Shown in pieces: positions 16,072-25,032 of a stretch of DNA of 41,229 nt. The notes under the pieces are model-generated. The model was not told the DNA's origin. It made no database searches and worked only from the letters and a program-made list of their open reading frames with translations. The position numbers and the translations under genes were made by a program. Position 1 is the first letter of the stretch. Every line of letters begins with the position of its first letter. Origin of the DNA: an uncultured bacterium (GTDB lineage Bacteria > Pseudomonadota > Gammaproteobacteria > Burkholderiales > CAIKXV01); assembly GCA_903873475.1 (NCBI GenBank), contig CAIQON010000146.1, forward strand, positions 1 to 41,229. The letters are read 5' to 3'.

Positions 16072-17220
16072 TTACCGGCGTTCGGTGCCTGGCACCAGCT
16101 GGCCCTGCCAGACCTGCGCCGGGACCGGCTCGCGCATCAGCCAGTTGCTTCGCTCGAGCGTGATGCGCCCGGTGACGCCGTCGAGCGAGAGGCCGGGCTG
16201 GATGCCGCCTTCGACCGCCAGTTCGGCGAGCCGGAAGGCATCGATGCCGAGTGCATAGAGCCGCTCGTTGTCCGGCGCGAGCACGGGCTGGCTGCGCGGG
16301 TAGACCATCACTGCGGGATGGTCGGGGTGCAGCAGCCACGGCATGTCGAGCAGGTGGGTGCCGTTCAGGTCGATGTTGGCGTTCGGATCGATCGGGCCGG
16401 ACCACAGCTGCGATGTTGCATAGGTCGGCAGCTTCGTCTCGAGGAACGGACGTACCGTGCGTGCAGTAGGCAGGTCGGCCGCGATGAAGACCATATCCGC
16501 GTCCTGGCTGGTCGCGGCAGCGCGCATGCGGTTCATCGCAGCCAGGTCGGTGACTGCCAGATGCTGGCCGGCGATCGCGCCGCCGCCCTGCGCGAATGCG
16601 TCGATGAAGGCCTGCTGCAACCGGCGCGAGAACACGCTGGGCTGCGCCAGGACGAGCGCTCGGCGATGGCCGTCGCGCAAGGCGAGCCGTGCGACCTGCC
16701 GCGCCTCGCTCTCGGTGGACAGGCCGAACAGGAAGAGGTTGCGTGCCAGCCGTGCATCGCCATCGATGATGTTGAGCGCCAGCGTCGGTACCGTCACCGC
16801 CGCGCTCAGCGCAAGACCGTTGGCCAGCGCGGTGACCTGGTCGCGGATCAGCGGTCCGACGATCGCCTGTGCGCCGGTGGCCAGCGCCTGGTTGTAGGCG
16901 GCGATCACGTCGTTCGGCTGGTCGCCGACGGGGATGAAGCGCAGGTTGATACGGCCCTTGGCCGCGGATTGCGACCACGCGGCCGAGAGACCGTTGCGCA
17001 CATGCGTCGCGGCCCGGCCGAACACGGGCGAGTCGAGCGGCAGCAGCACGGCGATGACCGTTGCGCCGGGCACGGCCGACGGCGCGGGCTTCTGCAGTGG
17101 CTGGGCCACCGCGGGCAACACCGCACCGGCCAGCAGCACGGCAGCCGACAGCACGCTGGTCACCAGGGTGCGGATGCCGCAGACTTGGCGGCGCAACGCG
17201 AGGACTACGAGATGCAGCAT
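16072..17220 (-). CDS. lpoA: Penicillin-binding protein activator LpoA-like (periplasmic)
   Basis: A 382-residue exported protein with a type I periplasmic-binding fold, matching the C-terminal domain of LpoA, the activator of PBP1A in E. coli. Visible core: VIAVLLPLDSPVFGRAATHVRNGLSAAW, AQAIVGPLIRDQVTALA and the end segment LDGVTGRITLERSNW. It lacks the N-terminal TPR-like domain of E. coli LpoA. The signal peptide ends AVAQP with no lipobox cysteine, so it looks soluble in the periplasm and not an outer-membrane lipoprotein. The start at 17220 overlaps the divergent rsmI start by 9 nt; a later GTG (about 20 codons in) is an alternative that would remove the overlap. Confidence 0.85.
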   Translation of the reverse strand: MLHLVVLALRRQVCGIRTLVTSVLSAAVLLAGAVLPAVAQPLQKPAPSAVPGATVIAVLLPLDSPVFGRAATHVRNGLSAAWSQSAAKGRINLRFIPVGDQPNDVIAAYNQALATGAQAIVGPLIRDQVTALANGLALSAAVTVPTLALNIIDGDARLARNLFLFGLSTESEARQVARLALRDGHRRALVLAQPSVFSRRLQQAFIDAFAQGGGAIAGQHLAVTDLAAMNRMRAAATSQDADMVFIAADLPTARTVRPFLETKLPTYATSQLWSGPIDPNANIDLNGTHLLDMPWLLHPDHPAVMVYPRSQPVLAPDNERLYALGIDAFRLAELAVEGGIQPGLSLDGVTGRITLERSNWLMREPVPAQVWQGQLVPGTERR

Positions 17221-18093
17221 GAAGGGGAAGATCCTGGGCGATCGGCCACCGGGACCGGCGGATTATATGTGGTGGCCACACCCATCGGAAATCTGGGTGA
17301 TCTATCGCCGAGGGCGCGGTCGATACTCGAGGCCGCCGACTGGATAGCCGCCGAGGATACGCGGGTCACGCGCAAGCTGTTTTCTGCAGGCGCGCCGGCA
17401 CCACGCGGCCGCATGCTGCCGCTCCATGCCCACAATGAACGCGCCCAGGCCGAGCGCATCGTCGAATTGCTGCGAGGGGGCGCGACCGTCGCGCTGGTGA
17501 GTGATGCCGGGACGCCGGCCATCAGCGACCCGGGTGCCGGTGTCGTTCGCGCCGCGCGCCTGGCCGGCCAGCCGGTGTTCGCGGTGCCGGGCCCGAATGC
17601 CGCGATCGCGGCGCTGTCGGTCAGCGGGCTGGAGCCATCCGCCTTCCTGTTCTGCGGCTTCCTGCCGGCCACCGGCGATCGGCGGCGCAGCGCGATCGAG
17701 GCGGTGCGCCATGTGCCGGCGGCGCTTGTCTTCTACGAGTCGCCGCATCGCGTCGTCGAGTCTCTGGGCGACCTGTGCACGATGCTCGGCGGCAGCCGCA
17801 CCGTGGTCATCGCGCGCGAGCTGACCAAGCTGTTCGAATCGGTCCATGTCTGTCCGCTGTCCGATGCGGTCGGCTGGATCGAGGCGGATGCCGATCGCCG
17901 GCGCGGCGAGTTCGTGCTCGTGGTCGATGAGCCAGGCGAAGCACCGGCCGCCGGCGACGTCGAGACCGAGCGCGTGCTGGCCGAACTGCTGGCCGAACTG
18001 CCCGCGAGCCGCGCGGCGCATGTAGCCTCGCGCCTGTGCGGCGTGCCACGCGACCATGCGTACAAGCTCGCGCTCGCGTTGAAGAGCCGCTAA
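17212..18093 (+). CDS. rsmI: 16S rRNA 2'-O-ribose C1402 methyltransferase RsmI
   Basis: Methylates the ribose of C1402 in the ribosomal P site using S-adenosylmethionine. The 293 residues show the tetrapyrrole-methylase fold: LYVVATPIGNLGDLSPRA at the start, AEDTRVTRKL, VALVSDAGTPAISDPGAGVV, VPGPNAAIAALSVSGL and ALVFYESPHRVVESL. The C-terminal helical domain ends near DHAYKLALALKSR. ATG at 17212 is chosen: it is the only ATG just ahead of the conserved N-terminus and has AGGA at 17201-17204. That start lies inside the divergent lpoA start region. Open frame further upstream is a GC artefact. Confidence 0.95.
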   Translation: MQHEGEDPGRSATGTGGLYVVATPIGNLGDLSPRARSILEAADWIAAEDTRVTRKLFSAGAPAPRGRMLPLHAHNERAQAERIVELLRGGATVALVSDAGTPAISDPGAGVVRAARLAGQPVFAVPGPNAAIAALSVSGLEPSAFLFCGFLPATGDRRRSAIEAVRHVPAALVFYESPHRVVESLGDLCTMLGGSRTVVIARELTKLFESVHVCPLSDAVGWIEADADRRRGEFVLVVDEPGEAPAAGDVETERVLAELLAELPASRAAHVASRLCGVPRDHAYKLALALKSR

Positions 18094-18147
18094 GCTGACG
18101 GCCTGTGTTTCGTCCGGTCACGCACTGCCATAACCCTGGATGCTGCC

Positions 18148-19251
18148 TTGAACGCCACCGTTGCCATCACCGAATCGAAGACTTCCGCGACCACCACTGC
18201 CGGTGCGTCGATCGACCGCATCGAGCTCACCCGTCCGGACGACTGGCACCTGCACCTGCGCGATGGCGAGTACCTGCCGGCGGTGCTGCCCCACACGGTG
18301 CGGCAGTTTGCGCGCGCGATCGTGATGCCCAACCTGCGTCCACCGGTGACCACCACCGCCATGGCAATGGCATACCGCGAACGCATCCTGGCGGCGCTGC
18401 CGGCCGGCAGCGACTTCGAACCGCTGATGACGCTCTACCTGACCGACCGCACCACGGCGGCCGAGATCGAGACCGCCGTGGCCTCCGGCATCGTCAAGGC
18501 GGTGAAGTACTACCCGGCGGGCGCGACGACGAACTCCGATTCCGGCGTGACCCATGTCGACCGTGCGCGTCCGGCGCTGGAGGCGATGCAGCGCCTCGGG
18601 CTGCCGCTGCTCGTCCATGGCGAAGTGACCGATGCCAGCGTCGACCTGTTCGATCGCGAACTCGCCTTCATCGACGGCGTGCTGTCGCCGCTGGTTCGCG
18701 ACATGCCGGGGCTGCGCGTGGTGATGGAGCACATCACCACGCGTGATGCGGTGTCCTTCGTCGAGTCGTGCGGTCCGCAGGTCGCCGCGACGCTCACGCC
18801 GCACCACCTGCTGATGAACCGCAACGCCATCTTCGTCGGAGGCATCCGGCCGCACTATTACTGCCTGCCGGTACTCAAGCGCGAGGTGCATCGCCAGGCG
18901 CTGATGGACGCCGCCGCTTCGGGCAACCCGAAGTTCTTCCTCGGCACCGACAGCGCGCCGCACGCACGGCACACGAAGGAGACCGACTGCGGTTGCGCCG
19001 GCTGCTTCAACGCGCATGCCGCACTCGAACTGTACGCCGAAGCCTTTGACCGGGCCGGTGCACTCGACCGCTTCGAGGCGTTCGCGAGCTTCCATGGTCC
19101 CGACTACTACCGCCTGCCGCGCAATGGCGGCAAGGTGGTACTGGTGCGCGAGCGCTGGGATGCGCCGACGGAGTATCCGTACGGCACGGACACGCTGGTG
19201 CCCTTGCGGGCTGGCGAGCCGTTGCAGTGGCGGATGCTTCCCGGGGACTGA
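18148..19251 (+). CDS. pyrC: Dihydroorotase PyrC (class II)
   Basis: Cyclises N-carbamoyl-aspartate to dihydroorotate in pyrimidine synthesis. The 367-residue amidohydrolase has the dinuclear zinc ligands H34xH36 (DWHLHLRDG), carbamylated K120 (VKYYPAG), H157 (VHGEV), H195 (EHIT) and D268 (GTDSAPH). E. coli PyrC is about 348 residues; this has a short Ser/Thr/Ala-rich N-terminal extension. The start must be TTG at 18148, because the nearby ATG at 18140 runs into a stop and the next in-frame ATG is at codon 60, past the zinc site. A 54-nt gap follows rsmI; rnpB comes after it. Confidence 0.95.
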   Translation: MNATVAITESKTSATTTAGASIDRIELTRPDDWHLHLRDGEYLPAVLPHTVRQFARAIVMPNLRPPVTTTAMAMAYRERILAALPAGSDFEPLMTLYLTDRTTAAEIETAVASGIVKAVKYYPAGATTNSDSGVTHVDRARPALEAMQRLGLPLLVHGEVTDASVDLFDRELAFIDGVLSPLVRDMPGLRVVMEHITTRDAVSFVESCGPQVAATLTPHHLLMNRNAIFVGGIRPHYYCLPVLKREVHRQALMDAAASGNPKFFLGTDSAPHARHTKETDCGCAGCFNAHAALELYAEAFDRAGALDRFEAFASFHGPDYYRLPRNGGKVVLVRERWDAPTEYPYGTDTLVPLRAGEPLQWRMLPGD

Positions 19252-19326
19252 GTCGCTGCGCGCCTGCCGCCCGGGCCGCCGAAACATCGGGGTGCCGGGT
19301 TGCATTGGGCTACACTCCCGGAGCGT

Positions 19327-19699
19327 GAAGTCAGCCAGACAGTCGCCGTGCCGCTCGTCGGTGCGGAGGAAAGTCCGGGCTCCACAGAGCGGGATGCCGG
19401 CTAACGGCCGGGCGCAGCAAGCGGTGGCGAAAGCCATGGCCCAAGGCGACGGAAAGTGCCACAGAGAACAGACCGCCGATGGCCGAAAGGCACAGGCAAG
19501 GGTGAAACGGTGCGGTAAGAGCGCACCGCGTTCGCGGTAACGCGAACGGCACGGCAAACCCCATCCGGAGCAAGACCAAATCGGGGGGCACTGGCGCTGC
19601 TCGCGTTGCCCCCGGGTAGGTCGCTCGAGCCGTCGGGTAACCGCCGGCCCAGATGAATGACTGTCCTCGACAGAACCCGGCTTATCGGCCGACTTCACG
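19327..19699 (+). ncRNA. rnpB: RNase P RNA (bacterial type A)
   Basis: Catalytic RNA that removes tRNA 5' leaders. The 5' end GAAGTCAGCCAGACAGTCGC is almost the E. coli start, and it pairs with GACTTC at 19691-19696 to close helix P1. The universal core GAGGAAAGTCCGGGC is at 19366-19380, and the 3' core ACAGAACCCGGCTTATCGG begins at about 19672. The internal AAGGGTGAAACGGTGCGGTAAGAGCGCACC region is also typical. Ends are set by pairing, so they may be a few nt off. A -10-like TACACT at 19311-19316 would place the start of transcription near the 5' end; no clear -35 is seen. Confidence 0.97.
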
Positions 19700-19915
19700 C
19701 ACCCGCATTCATTTCCTGGCCCCGCAGGGCCCCCGCCGGTCGTCCATCAACGTCCGCCAGGGGTTCTTCGAACGGGCTCGATCGCCTCGAACTTAAAGTA
19801 ATACCTTCAGTTCGGCGGTTATACGACTCATTTCATTCGAGTAATGAAAGTGCGGTCGCTCGGCTGCTTTGTCAGATAAGTCCTTGTTCGTCCACGATAA
19901 ATCGTATTCGTGCCG

Positions 19916-19944
19916 TTGACCGGCGGAATAATTAGGGTTAACGT
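19916..19944 (+). promoter_or_regulatory. Candidate sigma70 promoter for mraZ
   Basis: TTGACC (19916-19921) is five of six to the -35 consensus; 17 bp downstream is TAACGT (19939-19944), a weak -10. The -10 runs into the first strong MraZ repeat, as expected for autorepression. Other hexamers in this AT-rich stretch, such as TTGTTC at 19884, are possible alternatives. Confidence 0.35.
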
Positions 19945-19977
19945 GGGGCTTGGTGGAAAGAAGTGGTGAATTAGGGG
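19933..19977 (+). promoter_or_regulatory. MraZ operator: five phased TGGG-like repeats
   Basis: TAGGG (19933), GTGGG (19943), GTGGA (19953), GTGGT (19963) and AGGGG (19973) each begin exactly 10 bp apart, that is with 5-bp spacers. MraZ from E. coli binds TGGGN repeats separated by 5 nt upstream of its own gene, so this is the expected autoregulatory site. The middle three repeats are the best matches. It lies about 85 bp before the mraZ start and overlaps the candidate promoter. Confidence 0.8.
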
Positions 19978-20062
19978 AATTCCAGGCTGGATTTGGCTGG
20001 AAACCTGATCGCACCCTTTTTCCGTTCTGCAAAGACAGGGCCGATGGGCCGAGGGAGTCCGG

Positions 20063-20509
20063 GTGTTTCGAGGCGTCGCACAGCTCAGCATGGACGGCAA
20101 GGGCCGGCTGGCGATCCCGACGAAGTATCGCGATGCGCTGCTCGCGCAGGGGGACGGCCGTCTCGTCGTCACCGCCGACCCCAGCCGCTGTCTTCTGCTT
20201 TACACGCTCTCCGAGTGGGAGCCGATCTACGATCAGCTGATGAAGCTGCCGAGCTTCGACGATCGCGTGCGCGGGCTGCAGCGGCTGATCGGCGGCTATG
20301 CCGACGATGTCGAGATGGATGCCCAGGGTCGCATCCTGGTCGGCCCGGCGCTGCGCGAGTTCGCATCGCTTTCGCGGGCGACGACCCTGGTCGGCCAGGG
20401 GCGCAAGTTCGAGATCTGGGACAGTGCACGCTGGAATGAACAGAGTGCGCGCGTCTCCGGGTTTCCAGGAGGCGGCATGCCGCCCGGGCTGGAGGGCTTT
20501 TCGCTGTGA
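20063..20509 (+). CDS. mraZ: Transcriptional regulator MraZ
   Basis: First gene of the division and wall cluster; a DNA-binding AbrB-fold protein that represses its own operon in E. coli. The 148 residues have the two tandem repeats with DxKGRxxIP motifs: [17 protein letters not shown] near the start and [18 protein letters not shown] in the second half. GTG at 20063 is the start, with GAGGGAG six nt upstream. Its expected operator, five 10-bp-phased repeats, is just upstream. Its stop overlaps the GTG start of rsmH (GTGA). The C-terminal tail is Gly/Pro-rich. Confidence 0.96.
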   Translation: MFRGVAQLSMDGKGRLAIPTKYRDALLAQGDGRLVVTADPSRCLLLYTLSEWEPIYDQLMKLPSFDDRVRGLQRLIGGYADDVEMDAQGRILVGPALREFASLSRATTLVGQGRKFEIWDSARWNEQSARVSGFPGGGMPPGLEGFSL

Positions 20510-21465
20510 ACGACGGCTCGCGGCACGCTCCGGTGCTGCTGGAAGCCGCGGTCGAGGCGCTGGCGGTACGGCAATCAGGAACTTACGTGGACGGGACATT
20601 CGGGCGCGGTGGTCACAGCCGTGCGCTGCTCGGACGCCTCGGCGCGGCTGGCAGGCTGGTCGCATTCGACCAGGACCCTGAAGCGGTCGAGTGCGCTCGG
20701 CAGATCGCCGATGAGCGCTTCCGTATCGAGCACGCGAGCTTCGATTCGATCGACGAGCGGCTGCGCGCGCGCGGCATCGCCAGCGTCGACGGCATCCTGC
20801 TCGACCTGGGCGTGTCCTCGCCCCAGCTCGACACGGCAGAGCGAGGGTTCAGCTTCAGGAATGACGGTCCGCTCGACATGCGGATGGACACCACACAGGG
20901 TGAAACAGCCAGCGCGTGGCTCGCGCGCGCAACTGAACGCGATATCCGCAGGGTGATCAGGGACTATGGCGAAGAACGGTATGCTCAATCGATTGCAGGA
21001 GCGATTGTTGCGGCAAGAGCGCAGCAACCGATCGTCCGCACACGTCAGCTTGCCGCACTCGTGGCTTCTGCGGTCCGCACGCGGGAGCCTGACAAGGACC
21101 CGGCGACACGCACCTTTCAAGCTTTACGGATTCACGTCAATCAAGAGCTTGCGCGCCTCGAGATAGCGCTGCCGAAGTGCATCGACATGCTCCATCCGGG
21201 CGGGCGCCTGGTGGTGATCAGTTTCCATTCGCTGGAGGACCGCATCGCGAAGCAGGCGATGCGCGCCGCCGCCCAGCCGTCTCAGCCACCGCTGCGCCTG
21301 CCGCTGCGCGCATCCGAGATGCCGGCGCCGCTGGTCGCGCGGCCGGCCCGGGCGGTGCGGCCCGATGCCGCAGAGATCGCCGCCAATCCGCGCGCGCGCA
21401 GTGCCGTGATGCGCTGGGTCGAGCGCGTGTCCCCGGCAACGCCGGTACATGGCGCGGAGCATTGA
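20506..21465 (+). CDS. rsmH: 16S rRNA N4-methyltransferase RsmH (MraW)
   Basis: Methylates N4 of C1402 in 16S rRNA, the same nucleotide whose ribose is methylated by RsmI, also encoded in this window. The 319 residues begin with [13 protein letters not shown]; the SAM site is [16 protein letters not shown], then [15 protein letters not shown] and [14 protein letters not shown], ending with [14 protein letters not shown] and [11 protein letters not shown]. The start is GTG in a GTGA overlap with mraZ, with GGAGGG at 20491-20496. Slightly longer gap to ftsL (7 nt) than most junctions here. Confidence 0.97.
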   Translation: MNDGSRHAPVLLEAAVEALAVRQSGTYVDGTFGRGGHSRALLGRLGAAGRLVAFDQDPEAVECARQIADERFRIEHASFDSIDERLRARGIASVDGILLDLGVSSPQLDTAERGFSFRNDGPLDMRMDTTQGETASAWLARATERDIRRVIRDYGEERYAQSIAGAIVAARAQQPIVRTRQLAALVASAVRTREPDKDPATRTFQALRIHVNQELARLEIALPKCIDMLHPGGRLVVISFHSLEDRIAKQAMRAAAQPSQPPLRLPLRASEMPAPLVARPARAVRPDAAEIAANPRARSAVMRWVERVSPATPVHGAEH

Positions 21466-21472
21466 GCGCGCG

Positions 21473-21781
21473 ATGACCCGGGTCAACCTCATCCTGCTCG
21501 CGCTGCTGGTCGTCTCGGCCCTGGGTGCCGTGTCGGCGCAGCACAAGGCGCGGCGGCTGTTCTCCGAACTCGACCGCGAGCAGGTGACGCAGCGCAGGCT
21601 GGAGACCGAATTCCGGCAGCTTCAGCTCGAACAGAGCACCTGGGCGATGCATGCGCGCATCGAGAAGGTCGCGCTGGCACAGCTCAAGATGCAGACGCCG
21701 GCGCCTGCGAAGGTGCAGGTGGTCGCGCGCGGCGAGCCGGGCAAGCCGGCGGCCCTGCCGTCGGAACGGGTGGCCCGATGA
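21473..21781 (+). CDS. ftsL: Cell division protein FtsL
   Basis: A 102-residue bitopic division protein: short cytoplasmic start, one membrane helix (LILLALLVVSALGAVSA), then a periplasmic coiled coil (about residues 30-70, with heptad-like LDREQVTQRRLETEFRQLQLEQ). FtsL forms a complex with FtsB and FtsQ and activates FtsWI. Sequence conservation is low in the family, so position between rsmH and ftsI carries much of the call. ATG at 21473 is favoured; an in-frame ATG at 21449 would overlap rsmH and add eight residues. It overlaps ftsI by ATGA. Confidence 0.92.
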   Translation: MTRVNLILLALLVVSALGAVSAQHKARRLFSELDREQVTQRRLETEFRQLQLEQSTWAMHARIEKVALAQLKMQTPAPAKVQVVARGEPGKPAALPSERVAR

Positions 21782-23514
21782 GCGTGGCTCGCGCATCGTC
21801 GGTACCCACGGTCGCGCTGAAGCTGCCGCGCTGGCGCGCGCGGTTCATGTTCGCATGGGTGATGGTCGCGTTCGCGGTGATGCTCGGCCGGGCTTTCTAC
21901 CTGCAGGGCGTCCACGACGATTTCCTGCAGGCCCGTGGTGAAGCGCGCTTCACGCGCGTGATCGAAGTCCCTGCCAGCCGCGGCGTGATCACCGACCGAT
22001 TCGGCGAACCCCTGGCCATCTCGACCCCGGTCGAGTCGGCGGGCGTGAGCCGGAGCATCCTGCGGATGACCGATGCGCAGGCGTCGGCGCTGGCGAAGCT
22101 GCTCGATATCGACGTGGCCAGCATCCGCAAGCGGGTGTCGGAGTCCAGCAGTGACTTCGTGTTCCTGAAGCGCCAGCTGCCGCCCGACCAGGCTGCGCGC
22201 GTGCTGCAACTGAAGATCCCTGGCGTGCTGCTCGAGCGCGAGTATCGCCGCTACTATCCGGCGGGCGAGGTGGCCGCGCACCTGGTCGGCTTCAATAACG
22301 TCGACGACAATGGCCAGGAGGGCATCGAGCTGGCCTACCAGGAGTGGCTCGCGGGCAAGCCGGGCAGTCGCCGCGTGATGCAGGACAAGCGCGGCCAGAT
22401 CATCGAGGACATGGAGAGCCTGCGCGTGCCGCAGCAGGGCCGCGACCTCGCGCTGTCGATCGACCAGAAGATCCAGTATCTCGCCTACCGGGAGCTCAAG
22501 GCTGCAGTCGCGCAGCACAAGGCCAAGGCCGGCAGCGCGGTCGTGATCGACGTGCAGACCGGCGAAGTGCTCGCGCTGGTCAACCTGCCTGCATTCAATC
22601 CGAACAACCGTGGCAGGCTGACCGGCCAGCAGACGCGCAACCGCGCGATCATCGATCTCTACGAGCCCGGCTCGACGATGAAGGCTTTCACCATCGCCGC
22701 CGGCCTCGAGGCTGGCATCGTGAGCCCGGAGAGCATCATCCAGACGGGTCCTGGTTCACTCACCATCGGCCCGAACACGATTCGAGACGTCAGTCCCCTC
22801 GGCGCGCTTACCGTGACGCAGGTGCTGCAGAAGTCATCGAACGTGGGATCGGCGAAGATCGCGCTGCAGTTGCCGTCGGCCACGCTGTGGCAGTCGTTCA
22901 GCGATGCGGGCTTCGGGCTGCCGACGAAGGTCGGGTTCCCGGGCGAAGGCCATGGCCGGCTGCGCGCGCCGAAGACCTGGCGGCCGATCGAGCAGGCGAC
23001 GATGTCCTACGGCCATGGCCTGTCGGTCACCCTGCTGCAGATCGCTCGTGCCTACTCGATCTTCGCCACCGACGGCGAGATGCGGCCGACCTCGATCGTG
23101 CGCGTCGACAGCCCGCCGCCAGCCCCGCGCGTGATTTCGGCAGAGACGGCGCGCCGGGTGCGCGAGATGCTCGAACTCGCGACCGGCCCGGGCGGTACCG
23201 CACCGCGCGCCCAGGTCGCCGGGTATCGGGTGGCCGGCAAGACCGGCACCGCGCGCAAGATCGAGAACGGCGTCTATGTATCGCGCTATGTCGCATCGTT
23301 CATCGGCTTCGCGCCGGCGTCGGCGCCGCGGGTGATCGTGGCCGTGATGATCGATGAACCCTCGAACGGCGCGTACTACGGTGGGGCGGTCGCCGCGCCG
23401 ATATTCAGCCAGATCACCGCCGGCACGCTGCGCATGCTCGGCGTCGCGCACGACGCGCCGTTCAACAACATCGTGCTGCCGCCACCGGGTATCGAAGTGA
23501 AGGAGGAGGTGTGA
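21778..23514 (+). CDS. ftsI: Septal peptidoglycan transpeptidase FtsI (PBP3)
   Basis: Crosslinks septal peptidoglycan with FtsW; inner membrane with periplasmic catalytic domain. The 578 residues have a signal anchor at about 21-44, a pedestal domain with the conserved SRGVITDRFGEPLAIS, and a transpeptidase domain with S299TMK, S353SN and K488TG motifs, all intact. The periplasmic C-terminus ends in GIEVKEEV. Both junctions overlap (ATGA with ftsL, GTGA with murE). No sign of altered beta-lactam-binding motifs. Confidence 0.98.
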   Translation: MSVARASSVPTVALKLPRWRARFMFAWVMVAFAVMLGRAFYLQGVHDDFLQARGEARFTRVIEVPASRGVITDRFGEPLAISTPVESAGVSRSILRMTDAQASALAKLLDIDVASIRKRVSESSSDFVFLKRQLPPDQAARVLQLKIPGVLLEREYRRYYPAGEVAAHLVGFNNVDDNGQEGIELAYQEWLAGKPGSRRVMQDKRGQIIEDMESLRVPQQGRDLALSIDQKIQYLAYRELKAAVAQHKAKAGSAVVIDVQTGEVLALVNLPAFNPNNRGRLTGQQTRNRAIIDLYEPGSTMKAFTIAAGLEAGIVSPESIIQTGPGSLTIGPNTIRDVSPLGALTVTQVLQKSSNVGSAKIALQLPSATLWQSFSDAGFGLPTKVGFPGEGHGRLRAPKTWRPIEQATMSYGHGLSVTLLQIARAYSIFATDGEMRPTSIVRVDSPPPAPRVISAETARRVREMLELATGPGGTAPRAQVAGYRVAGKTGTARKIENGVYVSRYVASFIGFAPASAPRVIVAVMIDEPSNGAYYGGAVAAPIFSQITAGTLRMLGVAHDAPFNNIVLPPPGIEVKEEV

Positions 23515-25028
23515 CGGTCCATGCGCCCGCCATGCTGGCCTTCGATCCGGCCTCGCTCGCAGCGCTGGGCGTGCCGGTGACTTCGCTCGCGCTCGACAGC
23601 CGCCGCGTGCAGCCCGGCGACGTGTTCGTTGCCTGCCCGGGTCGCTCGCTGGACGGCCGTGCTTTCATCGCGCAGGCGATCGGGCAGGGCGCGGCGGCGG
23701 TGATCTGGGATGCCGCGGACGGCTTCCGCTGGGAAGCGTCGTGGCGGGTGCCGAACCTGTCGATCGATGGCCTGCAGCACCGGCTCGGTGCCCTGGCCAG
23801 CCATGTGTACGGCCATCCCTCGCGGTCGCTGTCGGTGATCGCGGTGACCGGCACCAACGGCAAGACCTCGGTCACCCGAGGCATCGCCCAGGCGCTCGAG
23901 GCGAGCGGCCGCAAGTGCGCGCTCGTCGGTACGCTCGGCGCCGGCTATCCCGGCGATGCGTCGATGCAGTCCCTGGCGAACACCACGCCGGATGCGGTGA
24001 CGCTGCATGCCGCGCTCGCCCGTTTCGTGCGCGAAGGCGCCCATGCGGTCGCGATCGAGGCATCCTCGATCGCGCTCGACCAGCACCGGCTCGATGCGGT
24101 GAACATCGACGTGGCGGTGTTCACCAACCTCACCCGCGACCATCTCGACTACCACCCCGACTTCGAGGCCTACGGTGCCGCGAAAGAAAAGCTGTTCGGC
24201 TGGCCTGAGCTCGGTGCCGCGGTGATCAACCTGGACGATCCGTTCGGGCGTGGCCTCGCCGCCCGCGTCGCGGCGCGCGGCGTGCCGGTGCTGGGTTTCG
24301 GACTGCACCATCCGGGCGCGGCGCTCGCCGGGCACGACCTGCGGCTCGATCGGCGCGGGCTGCGCCTCGATATCGTGGTCGGCTCGACGCGCGTGCCCGT
24401 CGAGAGCGGTCTGCTCGGTGAGTTCAACGCGTCCAACCTGCTCGCGACCGCCGGCGCCTTGCTGTCCTCGGGTGTCGACGCAGCGCGCCTCGGCGAGCTG
24501 CTCTCCGCCGTCGATGCACCCGCCGGGCGGATGCAACGCGTGGCTGCCGGCACGGCCGCAGGCGCACCGCTGGTCGTGGTCGACTACGCCCATACGCCGG
24601 ACGCGCTGGCCAAGGCCCTCGAGACGCTGCGCGCCGCACTGCCCGCGGGTGGCCGCCTGACCTGCGTTTTCGGCTGTGGCGGAGACCGCGATCCCGGCAA
24701 GCGTCCGCTGATGGGGGCGATCGCCGCGCAGCTCGCCGATCGCGTGTGGGTGACCAGCGACAACCCCCGCAGCGAACCCGCCGAGCGGATCATCGAGGCC
24801 GTGATCGCCGGCGCGCGCGACGTGCGCACGTCCTCGCTGCTGCATGTCGAAGCCGACCGTGCGCGCGCGATCTCGAGCGCGGTGGCCGAGGCCGGAAGCT
24901 CCGACATCGTGCTGGTCGCCGGCAAGGGACACGAGGCCTGGCAGGACATCGCGGGCGTCCGGCATCCGTTCGACGACCGGTCGGTCGCGGCGGACGCGCA
25001 GCGTGCACGCGCCGGAACGGGAGCCTGA
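23511..25028 (+). CDS. murE: UDP-MurNAc-tripeptide synthetase MurE (meso-DAP type)
   Basis: Adds the third amino acid to UDP-MurNAc-L-Ala-D-Glu. Of 505 residues, the N-terminal domain binds the UDP part (VTSLALDSRRVQPGDVFVA), the central domain has the ATP loop TGTNGKTS, and the C-terminal domain has SDNPRSEP. The DNPR tetrapeptide marks use of meso-diaminopimelate over lysine, as expected for a Gram-negative. GTG start at 23511 in a GTGA overlap with ftsI, with AGGAGG at 23501-23506. Only 4 nt separate its stop from murF. Confidence 0.97.
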   Translation: MTVHAPAMLAFDPASLAALGVPVTSLALDSRRVQPGDVFVACPGRSLDGRAFIAQAIGQGAAAVIWDAADGFRWEASWRVPNLSIDGLQHRLGALASHVYGHPSRSLSVIAVTGTNGKTSVTRGIAQALEASGRKCALVGTLGAGYPGDASMQSLANTTPDAVTLHAALARFVREGAHAVAIEASSIALDQHRLDAVNIDVAVFTNLTRDHLDYHPDFEAYGAAKEKLFGWPELGAAVINLDDPFGRGLAARVAARGVPVLGFGLHHPGAALAGHDLRLDRRGLRLDIVVGSTRVPVESGLLGEFNASNLLATAGALLSSGVDAARLGELLSAVDAPAGRMQRVAAGTAAGAPLVVVDYAHTPDALAKALETLRAALPAGGRLTCVFGCGGDRDPGKRPLMGAIAAQLADRVWVTSDNPRSEPAERIIEAVIAGARDVRTSSLLHVEADRARAISSAVAEAGSSDIVLVAGKGHEAWQDIAGVRHPFDDRSVAADAQRARAGTGA

Positions 25029-25032
25029 TCCG

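Larger units (their letters stand above)
19700..20062 (+). other. Intergenic promoter island upstream of the division cluster
   Basis: This 363-bp stretch has no gene. From about 19790 to 19985 it is clearly richer in A and T than the surroundings. It holds a small inverted repeat (TTTCAT 19831-19836, ATGAAA 19844-19849), a promoter candidate, the phased MraZ sites and the mraZ ribosome site GAGGGAG at 20051-20057. A 5-bp GC hairpin at 19718-19731 after rnpB lacks a T tract. Confidence 0.7.

Noticed and set aside
16051-17211. Open frame extending rsmI about 387 codons upstream
   Set aside because: It lies opposite lpoA and has shadow-type composition; RsmI conservation begins just after 17212.
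19718-19731. GGCCC-CGCA-GGGCC hairpin after rnpB as a terminator
   Set aside because: Only 5 bp and no T tract; too weak to call as a terminator.
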